From NCBI GenBank assembly GCA_963555705.1, contig OY743179.1, positions 24,988,192-25,052,191 of the forward strand: DNA of 64,000 bases, given 5' to 3'. This document shows, in pieces, positions 1 through 13,559 of the stretch; the stretch's first letter is position 1, and every line of letters starts with the position of its first letter. The notes below the pieces were generated by a model. The model did not search any database. It was not told the DNA's origin and was given only the letters and a program-made list of their open reading frames with translations. The position numbers were made by a program, and so were the translations under genes. Source of the DNA: Ligustrum vulgare. Its lineage: Eukaryota; Streptophyta; Magnoliopsida; Lamiales; Oleaceae.

Positions 1-1146
1 TGTAACTAATTCAAATAATTTTAAAATAAAAATGAAATCTTCGAGTGACTTGTAATATACAATTACAATTAAGTTGCACTTGTAATTAATTCAATTATTT
101 CATCAATTAAACTTGTCATCTTTTTCACTTTTTTTTCTAAACTCATCAGTTACAATTATAATTATAAATATAATTAATTTTAATTTGTAACTAGTTCAAT
201 TATCATTATAAATAATTCTCCTATTGGGGGAGAGATTTTTCCAATTTCTTTTTATCAAATAATGTTAAAACAACCTCCCAACTAAAAGTTACAATTGTAA
301 TTAATTGTTAACAGTAATTCATTACACAATGTAATTAAGTTGCAATGGTTAATGTTTCAATTACTTGTAGCAAAAAATATGCTTTTGTTTGATTCTTTTT
401 TGTTTTTTTTGATGTAGTTGTGGTGGTGAGACGGTGGTGGTGGTGATGGTGATGGTGATGGTGATATTGAGATTTAATTGTATTTAATTACAAAATGAAA
501 TAAAGTTACAATTGTAATTAATTATAAAATTGAAATAAGTTACAATTGTATTTTTTACGATGGTTGTGGCAGTGACCGATTACAAATTAGGTGGTGGTGT
601 TTAATTGCAATTGTAGTTAACTTTACAATTGTAACTAATTACAAATTGAAATAAAGTTCTAATTCACAAGTTACAATTGTAATAAATTACAAAATTGAAA
701 TGTGTTACAATTGTATTTTCGATGGGTGGTTGTTGCGGTGGCTGATGAGGCGGTGATCGGTAGTGGTGGTGGTAATTAATTACAATTGTAGTTAAATTTA
801 CAATTGTAACTAATTACAAATTGAAATAAAGTCCTAATTCATAAGTTACAATTGTAATTAATTACAAAATTGAAATAAGTTACAATTGTATTTTTGACGG
901 TGTTTGTGGCGGTGGCTAATTGCAAATTAGGCGGTGATCGGTGGTGGTGATGGTAATAAATTGCAATTGTAGTTAAATTTACAATTGTAACTAATTACAA
1001 ATTGAAATAAAGTTACAATTGTAATTAATTACAGGCCTTAATTCTGAATTGAAAAAATATACCTGATTTTGAGAATTATTTTGATACTTTTGTAATTAGT
1101 TACAAAACACCTGATTACAAAAATTTTCAAATCTATATATTTGTAA
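1..1146 (+). mobile_element. Mutator-like 3-kb element, copy A (3' part, cut by window start)
   Basis: This stretch matches the end of the complete copy at 26821-29877, about from 28690 to its right end, in the same direction. It consists of many degenerate units built on the palindrome TTACAATTGTAA, alternating with GGTGGTGAT-rich stretches. Its right end (about 1050-1146, with CCTGATTTTGAGAA and AAAACACCTGATTACAAA) abuts the reverse-oriented copy B, lacking the last few bases seen in the complete copy. No coding capacity is visible here. The superfamily is inferred from the long imperfect terminal inverted repeats of the full copy; the left end lies outside the window. Confidence 0.7.
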
Positions 1147-4139
1147 GGGTTAAATACACAATTACAAATATATAGATTTGAAAATTTTTGTAATCAGGTG
1201 TTTTGTAACTAATTACAAAAGTATCAAAATAATTTTCAAAATCAGGTATATTTTTTCAATTCAGAATTAAGGCATGTAATTAATTACAATTGTAACTTTA
1301 TTTCAATTTGTAATTAATTACAATTGTAAATTTAACTACGATTGCAATTTATTACCATCACCACCACCGATCACCGCCTAATTTGCAATTAGCCACCGCC
1401 ACAAACACTGTCGAAAATACAATTGTAACTTATTTCAATTTTGTAATTAATTACAATTGTAACTTATGAATTAGGACTTTATTTCAATTTGTAATTAGTT
1501 ACAATTGTAAATTTAACTACAATTGTAATTAATTACCATCACCACTACCGATCACCGCCTCATCAGCCACCGCAACAACCACCCATCGAAAATACAATTG
1601 TAACACATTTCAATTTTGTAATTTATTACAATTGTAACTTGTGAATTAGGACTTTATTTCAATTTGTAATTAGTTACAATTGTAAAGTTAACTACAATTG
1701 CAATTAAACACCACCACCTAATTTGTAATCGGTCACTGCCACAACCACCGTAAAAAATACAATTGTAACTTATTTCAATTTTATAATTAATTACAATTGT
1801 AACTTTATTTCATTTTGTAATTAAATACAAATACAATTAAATCTCAATATCACCATCACCACTACCACTACCACCATCATCTCAACAACACCACACAACC
1901 ACCACCGTCTAACCACCACGACTACATAAAAAAAAGCATATTTTTTGCTACAAGTAATTGAAACATTAACCATTGCAACTTAATTACATTGTGTAATGAA
2001 TTACTGTTAACAATTAATTACAATTGTAACTTTTAGTTGTGAGGTTGTTTTAACATTATTTGATAAAAAGAAATTGGAAAAATCTCTCCCCCAATAGGAG
2101 AATTATTTATAATGATAATTGAACTAGTTACAAATTAAAATTAATTATATTTATAATTATAATTGTAACTGATGAATTTAGAAAAAAAAAAGTGAAAAAG
2201 ATGACAAGTTTAATTGATGAAATAATTGAATTAATTACAAGTGCAACGTAATTGTAATTGTATATTACAAGTCACTCGAAGATTTCATTTTTATTTTAAA
2301 ATTATTTGAATTAGTTACAATTTATAATTAATTACAATTGTAAATTAATTTCAATTTTAAATGAATTACAAATATAACTAATTAATTACTATTGTAACTT
2401 AATTGTATATATGTATTACAAGTCACTCGAAATTCATTTTTCTTTCTTTTAAAATTAATTAAATTAGTCACAAATTGTATTTAATTACAACTGTGACTTT
2501 ATTTCAATTATGCGATTAATTACAATTGTAACTAATGAATTTTGTAGAACGTGATTTTTTTTAATTTAATTAGTTAGAAAATTTAATTAGTTACATTTAC
2601 CTTAATTACAACTGTAGTTGCAACTTAATTACATTCTATATTGATTTACAATTCTAATTTTATTTCAATTTTACAATTAATAAAATTGTAACTTAATTAC
2701 ATTATATAATGAATTACAACTTATAAATTTCTTTCAATTTATAACTAATTACAATTTAACTTTATTTCAATTTGGTAATTAATTACAATTGTAACTAATG
2801 AATTTGTAAAACATGATTTTTTTTTTTCTAAAATTAATTAAGTTAATTACATTCACCTTAGTAACAACAATTGTAACTTATGAATTAGTAAAATATAATG
2901 TCATTTACGATTCATTACGTTAGTATAATTTGTAATCATCCATCGACACAATCATCATTGTCGGACTACCGTTGAAAATAAAATTGTAATTTTATTTCAA
3001 TTTGTAATTAATTACAAATGTAATTTTAATTGCTGTCTCACCACGACCACCACCACCACCATCTTCGCAGTCGCACAACCAAAGCTCAGTCACAACCACA
3101 AACGTCGTCGGACCACCGTCGAAAATATAAATGTGACTTTATCTCAATTTGTAATTGTAACTTTATTTCAATTTGTAATTAGTTACAATTGTAATTTTAT
3201 TCACCACTAACCACCCCCACTGTCCACTGCCGCCCATCACCATGGGCAGTCACCACCACCTCGACACTGCCGCACTACCACCACCACCCTTGGATCTTAC
3301 TATCCATCCTGCCACCACCAACACCAACCAACTATAACACCACCATCGCATAGTTAGTGATTTAAGGAAACCACCATCATCATCGTTGCACCAACTTCGC
3401 CACTAGGACACAACATTTGTCTCAGCAACCCCACCTCAACCTACCATCACACATACCACATTAATTGCACCACAATCACATAGGAAGAAGACCATCACAC
3501 CACCACCACCACCACCACTAAACACGACCACCGGCACACTACCACTCTACAACCACCAACAAATACACAAATAAAACAAGGATTCGTGCCCTGCATCATC
3601 CGCGTAATCCCCCGGGTTTCCAATTAAATGTCTGATTCAAAGACTAGAAATCGTAGTTCAACCGTGTGGTCTTCAATTCCGATTAAAATCTTGGCCTAGT
3701 CAAGAACCCAGTTCTGCCTTTACGTCGCACTAAAACGGAGTTGGAGAAGATCATCTTGGTGCCTCGGTGTGTCATCCTCCTCTTCACTGTCGCTACCAAC
3801 CTCAATCACTTCATTCACCTGCTCATGATTATCAGTTAGATCTCAATTCTTGTATTCATCATCACGTTGCACTTCAACGGAATGTTCGTCTTCGTCGTCT
3901 GCGGTGTCCCAGGCGCCATGCTCGATGCTAAAATAGTTATCGTCAGTTGGATCAATGCTCAGATGGAGAAGGGGAGCGTCTTCCTCGTGAGAGTCTCCGT
4001 AGGAACTGGTTTAAGAAGAAGAGGATAAAATTGGGGAGGGAAGTTATATTGAGATTTATACATGATTTAGCAAAATACTTTATAATTATCTGGTTTTAAA
4101 AATTTAAAATCTAATTGTGTGATTGAGTGTAATTTGCCC
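1147..4139 (-). mobile_element. Mutator-like 3-kb element, copy B (reverse orientation)
   Basis: The whole segment is the reverse complement of 26821-29877. It begins with GGGTTAAATACACAATTAC at 1147 and ends with the complement of GGGCAAATTACACTCAATC at 4139. The two ends resemble each other as an imperfect inverted repeat of about 80-100 bp (shared CACAATTA and ATCAGGTATA). With copy A it makes an imperfect palindrome, with arms of about 1.15 kb centred near 1147. The element carries a RING E3 ligase gene fragment near its 4139 end and no transposase. Small differences between the arms argue against an assembly mirror artefact. Confidence 0.75.
3583..4010 (-). pseudogene. Captured RING-type E3 ligase gene fragment (copy B)
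   Basis: Minus-strand counterpart of the fragment at 26953-27376, where the protein similarity is explained. The same acidic stretch, the DWAKILIGIEDHT-like segment and the IGNPGDY-like end can be followed here, with copy-specific stop codons (for example GAC-TAG where the other copy reads TGG). There is no start codon, RING domain or promoter of its own. It is transposon cargo, not a working gene. Confidence 0.6.
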
Positions 4140-6150
4140 ATAAATATATACAAATAAATGGGCACAAAGCAAAGATTACATTTTTTGGGCCTTTTTTGTG
4201 ATTGGTTACTGATGATGCTAAAAATTCACAGCTAAAATATTTCAAACTTGAGCTACAGAGAACAAGCACGATCTGAATCTCCGAATACCTAAAACAAAGG
4301 CCACCAGGTGTGACCTTGTCATCCATTCGATGCTTAAGTCAGTAAAGAGAGAGAAAATATTGATGCAAGAGACTCTAAACTGTAATAATAATTGTGTATC
4401 TTGATTATAAATGAAAGCCAAGTATTTATAGAGGTAAGTATTACCTTCCAGGTAGGATTAGGTTACCTGCTGGTTGTGAGACTTATGAGTCCCTTTAGAC
4501 GTGGAAGTCTTCTTAGCAGCTTTAGGATAAGATTATGTAATCTTTTGTTACCATGTCGAAGTAGGACTTTAGTGAATTGAGGGACCTAATTGCATTGGGA
4601 TATTGGCTAGGGTGCGAGGAAGATGACCCAGCCGATGTTGATGGGTACCCTAGACCAGTATGGACCCCGAGCACTTAAGCCGTTAATGATGACAAATAGT
4701 GCTCGGGTTTACATTACTCTTTGTGGTGGAGAGCATGGTCGGGGTTCCCAGTTTAATAAATGGTAGCATGTGATGGGGATCGAGCTCGGGGTATTCCACT
4801 GTTCATGCATGACAATAGTTTGGACCTACTATAGGTGTTCTGGGGTGTAGGGGCGAGTTATGTGCTCGACCTTGAGATTCATATATTGCTCGGGGGTACG
4901 AAAATATGATGTGGCTAAATATCCACGTGCTCGGGGATGAGGACAAAGGATATGCTCGGGGCACAAATGATTGTCGGGGTTGAGGTCCTCCTCGAGAATA
5001 TAAATTATAATATGGGTGATATTCATGTGGTCGGGTTGAGGTCCTCCTCTGGTTCATGGTGATCCTCTGGGTTACACATTTGATTAGGAGATTATGTTTT
5101 GTCAAAGAACTCGGGCTTGAGGCTTTTGTGAAGGCTTGGATATGAATAAAATTTATACTCATCAGTTACTATAGTGGAAATGAAATTGGAAAGGTTTGAT
5201 GCTGAAATGTTGATGGCGTTTGAAGGCATTGATGATGATCTAAGAGAGGAGTACTCATGGCTGTTCCACTCATAATATTTTGATATCTTGGGACTTTGTT
5301 GCCACATTGATGATGACCATTCGGTTGAAGCTAAAATTGAAGTACAATCCCTTCCAGTTATTTTTGTTTTAAATGATGTGTAGTGAATTTTGATAAAATA
5401 TTAATCATACATTCGTAACTCTCTTGTATAGCTCAAAGAATGAAAAATAAAAATAAAATTCTACATTACAACCATTAAAATTCTACATTACAACCATTGA
5501 AAAGCTTGATGATATGCTGATTTATTAGTTCTACTATATGTTGATTTATTAGTTTTACTTCTATAGATGTTGATGTATTTTAGCAGCCATTACAAATTTT
5601 CTTTGGAATGTTATCATCTTTCTTTATAATTCGGGGTCTGAGAAGTCACCGACCATAAAAATATCCATAGGGAAGAGCATTGTCGGGGTGAAAAGAAAGG
5701 TTCATCAAGTAACTCATGTAATATTTCTTTATGACTTTGTCATGATAACATTTCTTCAAATCTTGCAGTTCAAAAATGGGTTGCTCACATTCAGCATTTT
5801 GTGGTCAGCAAATGGAGTAATTTTCTTGTCATGGATGAGTTTCCAAAAAAATAATAATCCTGGAATTCTTCAATTCCCTATGCTTTGTAGGAATGCTCTT
5901 TGGGTTTGCAACCTTCATTAAATTGAGAATAAAGAAGTCGGACCTACATAGACAATATAACTTCCCCTGAACATATTTGGTGCAATGATGCTTTGATTAC
6001 CTCTTGCATTGTTGCTTGTTCTAGTTATGTGTTTGGCACCCCTAAAGACTTATTTTGTGAGTGGTGGAGTTATTGTTTTGAGGTTTTTCATGTACTCTAT
6101 AGTAGTTCATGTAGAGGAGCGAAAATGGGCAAAGTTTAGTACAGAAACAC
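4140..6150. other. Intergenic, possible old LTR remnant, no gene recognised
   Basis: I find no convincing gene. From about 4150 to 5310 the minus strand looks like a decayed LTR: a TATA-like CTCTATAAATACTTGG (around 4420-4436) is followed by a CT-rich leader, and GCTCGGGG-type words recur at 4660-5030. No pair, primer site or TSD was found, so this reading is weak. 5310-6150 is featureless. Short open frames here are not coding by composition. Confidence 0.3.
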
Positions 6151-7819
6151 TGTAACACCCCAAGTTTAAGAGTCTAAAACCTAGGCGTGTTAACTTCCAT
6201 TCACATTAAATGCGGAATTAAATCGTTTACACAATTAAAATGTTCATTTATCTATTGCAAAATTTAACAGAAATTTCGACAGAGTCTCCTCTGTAAATTG
6301 GACATAGCCAACCTGTAGAGGGACGTCAAAGCCATTTTACAAATACAATTCTCAACTCATTCAAACCCAACAATCCACATCCGACCCAAATTCCAAAATT
6401 CAACTTCAACATCAATTCCCCAAACTCCTCAACAAAATAACTTGAAGTATAAATTTATAAACTCATGAAAACATGATAAAAAACTAATCACAGGAAAATA
6501 CCATAACTTATTTAAACTAATTTCAACCGAAACAATTATCAAAATAAATGAATTAAGAAATAATTACTTAGAACTTAAATAAATTCTAATTTAACTAAAA
6601 ATAACTTGTGAAAGCCCTCGATTCAGTCCTAAAGCAAATGGAGTTATGAGTACTGTCTGAGTCTGCCGCCAAGTGCTCTCCTCATATCACCTATCTTTCA
6701 TCACCTGAAATATTGGGGAGGGATTGGGGTGAGCTAAAGCTCAGTAAGTAAACTGTATGCATGAATGCATGCTTATGACATGAATGCTTTTTAAAAATTC
6801 TATATATGTATCCCCTTTTTCTTTACTTTCCAGAACATTCAAACATTTCAAACTTTCACTTAACATTTCAAAACTTTCACTTCATTTCCATCGTGAGCTC
6901 ACTTGATGTAACTTCTAGTCAATCAGAATACAGTGGGCAATTTCTTATTTGGAACCATATTACATTCACATTTCCACCGCAAAGCGGTTTAACATTCACT
7001 TTCCCACCGCAAAGCGGTTTAACAGTCCACCGTAAACGGTTGAACATTCCGTCGCAGAGCGACTTAATTCGGGTACGCCGGTCCCCCGCGCCCCATTTCC
7101 CACTCGCAACTTTCATGAACTAGAAGTACACCCATTCTTTCTTTAAAAACTTGGGATACATAACTTTTGAACAAACTTGCACCTTGACACATTTCTTTCA
7201 TTTAAAAACATTTCACTTCCCAATTTCGATGCCAATGCATGCTTGATGATGCAATGACATGATAATGTGCATGCTTGAACATTCTTCATAATAACATATT
7301 CTTTCACAAAGTAAATGAAATTCATCAAAGCAAGTAAGTTGCAAGACAGTCATTTACACATAACTTTCACATTTACATTCAACTTTGATGAAAATAGGGG
7401 GAAGTTTACTTACTTGCAGTCCTTAGTAATTTACCGTTTCTGAATTTGCAAGTGGAAGAGTCTCGGATGCTCGTGACGTCAATGTACCAAAATCCTAGTT
7501 GTATTCATTCATTTAATAAAATATACTTTCAGTTCAAATTGGTATATTCAGCATTCCTTTAACATAAAAAAATTAAAACAATAAATCTTCTTTCCCTTTC
7601 CCTTTTCTTATCTTTTAAATTTCAAATTCAAATAATTACATCAAACTTAAACCAAAATCCACAAAATTTAACATGACTTTACAAAAAAATCGTTTAATTA
7701 GAATTGTAACTATTCCTAATCTGCAATTTCTCAAAATTGACAGTAAGCACTTCAATTGAATTAACTAATTCATAAATTTTGGAAAATGTGAAATTAATCC
7801 ATATAAATAAATGAATCTG

Positions 7820-7877
<58 letters not shown>

Positions 7878-8707
7878 CATACATACATACATACACGCAC
7901 ACAACTCTAAATATACACACATATATACACATTATTCACTGAGGTCAAAAATTTGAAAATAACTCCCAAATTCTGACTTTGTATAGATGCCCACATAAAA
8001 ATACGAAATTTACATGTCTACATACAACAATTTGATGTGTGTATTGTGTGTGGTTTCGACATGTGTGCGTGCGGTTGTGTTGGTCGAGGGGAGGAGTTAC
8101 CCACCGATGTAAACTACAAGAGGGAGGTGGTGGGGTCGCGGTCGCCGGCGCTGGTTTGTGTTACAGGTGCTGGTTCGTGTCACCGGCGAGAGAGTGAGAG
8201 GCAGGCGAGAGAGACAGTGACGTGGGAGATCGAGGGAGGGAGCGACGTCGAGATCGAGAGAGAGAGAGAGAGAGAGAGCGGAGAGAGCGAGCGTAGAGAA
8301 GCGGTATTGAGAGAGTGAGACCGAGTTTATGGTTGGATTAGGGATAGGTTTAGTAATAAACTTTTGGAGATTGCAAATTGGTCCTTCAAGTCTCTCTAGG
8401 GACATAATTAAGTACACCTCTATCATAAATTTACAAAATACCCTAAAATTTACCACTTATAATAATTTGACAAAAATAGGAATTGGCAAGCTTAGGAAAT
8501 AAAACAATTATTCACATAAATTGCAAGTAAACAAATTTATAATTTTCTAATTGACACATTGAGCGAGACGGTGTCCAAGTCCTTCCACTGCAAATAATTA
8601 AAGTTATAGATAATAATAATAATAATCAATTTAAAATTCACAACCACCTTAACGTAAATTTTACGCGAAATTTATAATTGCACTTAAAGATGAAAAGTGG
8701 TCTTACA
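6151..8707 (+). mobile_element. Solo LTR of a Gypsy-type element, 2557 bp
   Basis: It begins TGTAACACCCCAAG, a start seen in many plant Gypsy LTRs, and ends GTGGTCTTACA, so it has TG...CA borders. The five bases before it (6146-6150) and after it (8708-8712) are both AACAC, a perfect 5-bp target site duplication. No internal domain or second LTR is present, so it is best read as a solo LTR left by LTR-LTR recombination. It contains tandem AAGCGGTTTAACA-type words (about 6975-7060), an AT/CATA microsatellite and a purine-rich GAGA tract. Small open frames inside it have no recognisable domain. The family assignment is from the termini only. Confidence 0.75.
7823..7896. repeat. (AT)n-(CATA)n microsatellite
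   Basis: An uninterrupted AT run of about 50 bp passes directly into CATA units. It lies inside the solo LTR. A second simple tract, (GA)n, sits at 8255-8279. Confidence 0.95.
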
Positions 8708-8712
8708 AACAC

Positions 8713-9511
8713 AGTCCTCGAGGCCTTTTGATTGTGAGCTTGAAGGTTGTCCAATTGTGTTAGAAGAGCATCAAGAAATCGATGAACCTGCTAGTGGCCT
8801 TCATTTTGGGGTTTGTAACTTGTGTTCTAATCAAAATTTTGTTAGAAATGTATTGTTTCTTTTTTCCATTACAGCAGCTGTATTGTTGACATTGAAATGA
8901 AATATTTGTTGGCTTTCTTGAGATTAATTGGTAAAACTGCTTATGTTTTAGTGTATTTCAGGTGGTTACTTATTTTCTTTCCAATTACAATCTTATAGAT
9001 ATTTAATTGCATTACAGGCTCTGTAATATATGTTTGTAAGAGCCAAATATATGCCTTGCATAAACATTACATGTTCAATTACATATCATGTTATCCAAGA
9101 AGCTGTAAATTACAAAACATGTAGCTAAAAATTTACCATACCATATTTCTTAATTACATGCCATGTAATAATATAACATGATAATTATACACTATTGTCA
9201 ATTATAAAACAGGAAGGGGCTCATAAAACGAGCTTTTGAGCACACAGAAAATGGGAAGTAGATAGATGGTGCTTCTCAGCTATAGCTGGGGGTAAGGCTC
9301 AATTCAAGAGGCAGATAGCTAACCAACCACTGAACCAATAGACAGATAAAATGACATTAGTCGTTGCCCTCTCTAGGGTTATCTTGCAACAAAACATGTA
9401 ATCATGTAAATACATAATAACTAATGAAAATGGTGTTTGATTATATTTGACCATAAACTCTTTTAGGATAGTAATGGATGTGTATGCAGTTACAATGAAA
9501 TGCATCAATTT
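8713..9511. other. Intergenic, no gene recognised
   Basis: AT-rich sequence between two LTR insertions. A 67-codon open frame at 8697-8900 crosses the solo LTR border, so its start belongs to the transposon. It has a cysteine-containing stretch but no family I can name. The remainder shows nothing. Confidence 0.5.
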
Positions 9512-9516
9512 TGTAC

Positions 9517-11834
9517 TTTGACGATCCCAAAATCACATAAATATTTTTACCCAGTGACGTAAACGACGTCACATAACTGATTTTTCAAAATAAAACTCAT
9601 TTCTTAAAAAAAAAAAAAATATAGCGATGACAAACTCCATTCAAAATGAGCTATATTTATTTTTGAAATAAAGAATCTCGAGTTCAAAATATTTTAGATA
9701 ATAATAAAATAGAGAGTTCAATGAAATGTGTGGCATTTCAAACATAATAATTCTTCTTCGGTGGTGTGTCCGCAACTCACAAGTCATCACATTATGCAAT
9801 CAATCCTTTTCTTTCTATAACTACTTGAAAAGTTAGAATACGTGGGATGAGCACAAACATGTCCAGTGAGCACAATATAGTGTACATGTGTTATTACACA
9901 TTGAAATATAGTCGATGCTCATGCTTGTTCTTTTTAAAAATCGTGCTTTTAGGGCCCAATTGTAGATTATCTTCTCTACCTCGAAGTGCTTAGTATTTTC
10001 ATAAACCGTATATCAATAAAATAGCCATAACACATTAGATTACATAGGATTATTTAATCCTAGAGGATTTCTACATTCTTGACATCTTTCACCTTATTCA
10101 ACTCCAATAAGGCTACTAAATCTCCACAAGTTGTTTTTCAGTACCTTGGAGTCACAAGGCCCTCACGATCAACATTGATACACATCATATCACATAGGAC
10201 CATTTCATCCTCCAGAACTTCTACATCTATGTTGTCTTTCACCTTATTCGACTCCAACAAGGCTACTAGACCTCCACAAATTGTTTTTCGATACCTCGGA
10301 GTCGCAAGGTTCTCACAATACACATAGATATTCCAACAACACATTGATTACCGAGTGGGCTATAGTTCAAATCTATAACCCTCATGGACAAAAACTTTTC
10401 TTTATGCATAAACCTTCCTTTATGATTCATCATCCATCGAATGACATTACATTCAAAAAATGTTAAATATAAGGGTGTCTCGAATACCCGCTTATAATGA
10501 ATCACATAATTCATATAAACACATGCAACTCACACATAATGGATCATATAATACATATAAACATATCCAACTCACGTATAATCTAAATAGGCATATTCTA
10601 ACAAAATGTAAACATATCCAAAATAAATAAACAAATCTCACTCACAGTTTAATGGATGAATAACTCCATGAATGGTTTCTAGAATTGCTTTCTGGTGAAA
10701 CGAGTACCTTTCAACTATCTTTAGGCAAAGTGTGTGGAGAAATAAGTACATAACACCTAGTACTTAAGTTCCCGAAAATTGTATAATAAATCTTCGAAAA
10801 GATCATCGAATCTAGAGTTAGAAGGACTTTACAAATTGCAAATAAGAGTTATAGAACAAAAGTTATGGCTGTCGAACACCAACTGTTTTGGTGTTGACAC
10901 CAAAGTGTCAGAGAGTCATTTTTCATGGTTTTGAGCCCTGATGTCGACACAAAACCAGTAGGTGTTGATAATAAGCGTATTTTCAGAATATGAAACTTCA
11001 TTTTCTTGATTGCTTTGATCCAAACTCTTTTTTTTTTGATAAAGGGCTTTGAGGAAACATGTTTGGTGATAAAAAAGGAAGATGTGGAACAGATTCAAAA
11101 TAAGACTTTGACATAATTTCCTTACCTAGGGTTTTCAAAGGAAGAAGTTATTCTCTCTCACGTTTTCTTGAATGCTTTCAGTGTACGGTTATGTTTGAAA
11201 TCCATAAGTATTTATAAGCTATCATGGCTGCACCAAATGGAAGAATTCACACCCGCGTGAGATTTCAACCATATTCACTAGGCAAAGTTACGACTTGGTC
11301 CTTATCTTTGAAAGCTGGAGGTGTTGAGTTTTCAAATGCAAGTAGGAGGTGTAAACTTGGGATAGGTGATGAGTAATACAAGCTAAAAGTGCAGTTGTGG
11401 GAGTCTAGTGTCACCTCAAGGTTAAATTTTCAAAATTCTAGTTTCAAGAAGCAATGTTTGAGCTCAAATAAGAGGTAGCAAATGAGGTCTAAATATTGGG
11501 TTTGTGGTACCATTTCAAAGTACTCATAGCATTCTTTCACGTGCAATCTACCATGCAAGAATTTTTTAAACTAGGAGGAAGTTATGGCTTGCCGAAGTAA
11601 GTCACTTAAAACTATTTTTCTTAACCGTTCGATAAAGTATTAACTTTAAAAATTCATAGGGGATGCAGATCAAAATTAAAAATAAATCTTACATTCTCGA
11701 AGATCATTTGAGAACTTGTCCATGCATATACCTTGAACGGATGTTGAAAGTGATCAAACTAGTCTTTGAAAGAGAGGCGTTTAAACACGTTATAATGGAA
11801 AATTAAGGATGTCATATTTTTTCGTGGCATTACA
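9517..11834 (-). repeat. 3' LTR of the outer element
   Basis: Direct repeat partner of 17114-19504. The first bases have decayed (TTTGACGA where the partner reads TGTGACGA). It contains the words TCGACACCAAAGTGT and TGTTTTGGTGT, conserved in the partner, and an internal duplication of about 149 bp. Confidence 0.85.
10042..10340. repeat. Tandem duplication of about 149 bp within the LTR
   Basis: Two consecutive units start at ACATAGGATTATTTAATCC (10042) and ACATAGGACCATTTCATCC (10191-10192). Both contain CTTTCACCTTATTC followed by AACAAGGCTAC-like words and TTGTTTTTC. The same duplication with a period of about 150 bp is in the other LTR (17687-17985), so it predates the insertion. Confidence 0.8.
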
Positions 11835-12544
11835 ATCAACCCCCTTAAAAGAATTTCATCCTTCAAATTTTTCGAAGGGAATACTTTAGGTCACATATAC
11901 TTCATTAACAAATGAAGTATGCTTTAAGAATTTGAACTATCATGAAGTGATGGGAGATATATATAGATGTAAATTCTAAGATCTTGATTTCTGACAATGG
12001 GTATAGATATGATATGATATGATTTAATTTTATGTTACTAATACTCTATTTCAATCAAATAAGTTTATATTTATCAAATAAAGAGAGATGAATATCGAAT
12101 TTGTATAGAAAGGAATCAAAATTAAAAACTTTTGAAAGCTTGAAGAGTAGGCAATTAAGAGTAGAGAGAGAGAAAAAAAAAAAGGCTTCCGCTGCAAACT
12201 CTGATACTATTTGGAACGACACTATCAATATTCAATCTTCGAGAAATTTATTGGTTTTTATAATATGTGGATAAACTCATAAGGAGAATTCTTTTCAAAA
12301 AAATATCTAAAATCATCTAGGTGCTGACACAAAGAATCGAGTGTTATTTTTAGGTTCTACTAGCATTGACACAAGATCTATCCAATCTCAACACTACATA
12401 TACTGAGATTTTCATCTCATTAGTGTCGATAATTGGGTTCCCAAGTGTTGACATCAGAAAAGAATTCGCATTTTCTTTTACATGGGAGCTTGTTCTATGA
12501 ATGAACATTGACATAAGATATCACATTTTTTCATAAATACTAAT

Positions 12545-13280
12545 TGATGTGATCCGAAGTAGGAGTCGAAATCGGAAATCAAGCCATTGGCGATACGACA
12601 GTGATTTACTTGAGAAACGAAGCAAGTTCCGTGTTGGGCCCGAATCAAGAATCAAACCGAGTCACGTTTTTTCAAAAGAAAGAAAAATGTGCAGTCAGGA
12701 CTACCACACGATCGCGTGGTGAAGAGGATCGCGCGATCGCATCAAAATTAAATCGGAGATTTTAAGCGTCTCCACGCGATCGCAACAAGATGGCGTACGC
12801 ATTTCGATCACGCGGTTAATTCGAGACCATATTTTCGTTAGTTTTTTATATAATTCCATTTTTTAATTATTGTTTCCATAGTTTAGGGCCCATTAGCGGC
12901 TAAACCTAGTTTCAGGTCGTTTTTCATCATGTGATTGACAATTTCATTATTGTAAAACGGTTTTGAGTTTATTGATATTGTTGAGAGAGGATTCTCTTGT
13001 TGAAATGTTGAGTTATTTCCTTTTGTTTAAAACTTATCAAATATTAAATCTTTGTGGCGTTCACCTCGAACTTATCAAAGAACTAGGCAATATTTGTGGC
13101 GTTCAACAATTCCAGTTCTTTCCATCGCATCGTTAATTTCTTGCATAGTGAGGTTTGGGTTAGAATCCTATCGTCTAATTTAATTATTGTTTCTTGTGTT
13201 TAATTTGATTTAGATATTTCCTAGATTTTTATTTTAGTTATTCCGGGTTTTCATCGTATTCCCCGATTGGGATCGCGTCA
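12545..13280 (+). repeat. 5' LTR of G1
   Basis: 736-bp direct repeat partner of 16117-16849. It contains the CG-rich words GATCGCG and CACGCGATCGC in both copies. Many substitutions separate the pair. Confidence 0.9.
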
Positions 13281-13282
13281 TC

Positions 13283-13293
13283 TGGTATCAGAG
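13283..13293 (+). other. Primer binding site of G1 (initiator-Met tRNA)
   Basis: TGGTATCAGAG begins two bases after the 5' LTR, the usual position, and matches the 3' end of plant initiator-Met tRNA as used by many Gypsy and Copia elements. Confidence 0.85.
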
Positions 13294-13559
13294 ATTGGAT
13301 CTAATTCAGATTCTTACCTTTTCTTGATTTCTTTGTGTTCTTCACGTTCTTTGTTTCAGTAAACTTTCATTTTTTGATCCATAAAAATCCTACAGAAAAT
13401 TCAAAAGTGTTTTTCGAGTTCGTTTTTCGTCCAAATCCAATTTCATTTTTCTGCCATTCTCGTAGTCAAATTTTTTAGTAGTTTAAAAAAAAAACTGGCT
13501 TACAAGGAGGAATCCACATCATCATCTTCTGTGGGTGGTAGAAAATAATTTAGGGGTGT

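Noticed and set aside
1..2310. Assembly artefact explaining the palindrome
   Set aside because: The arms differ at several positions, and an independent third copy exists at 26821-29877. Long reads would still be decisive.
4803..5162. 119-codon minus-strand open frame
   Set aside because: No recognisable domain, overlaps other frames, and the sequence looks like an LTR remnant.
8037..8318. 93-codon open frame
   Set aside because: It lies entirely in the solo LTR and ends in a GAGAGA simple repeat.
8697..8900. FAR1-like protein start
   Set aside because: Only a vague resemblance (DEPASGLHFG), and the start codon lies inside the solo LTR.
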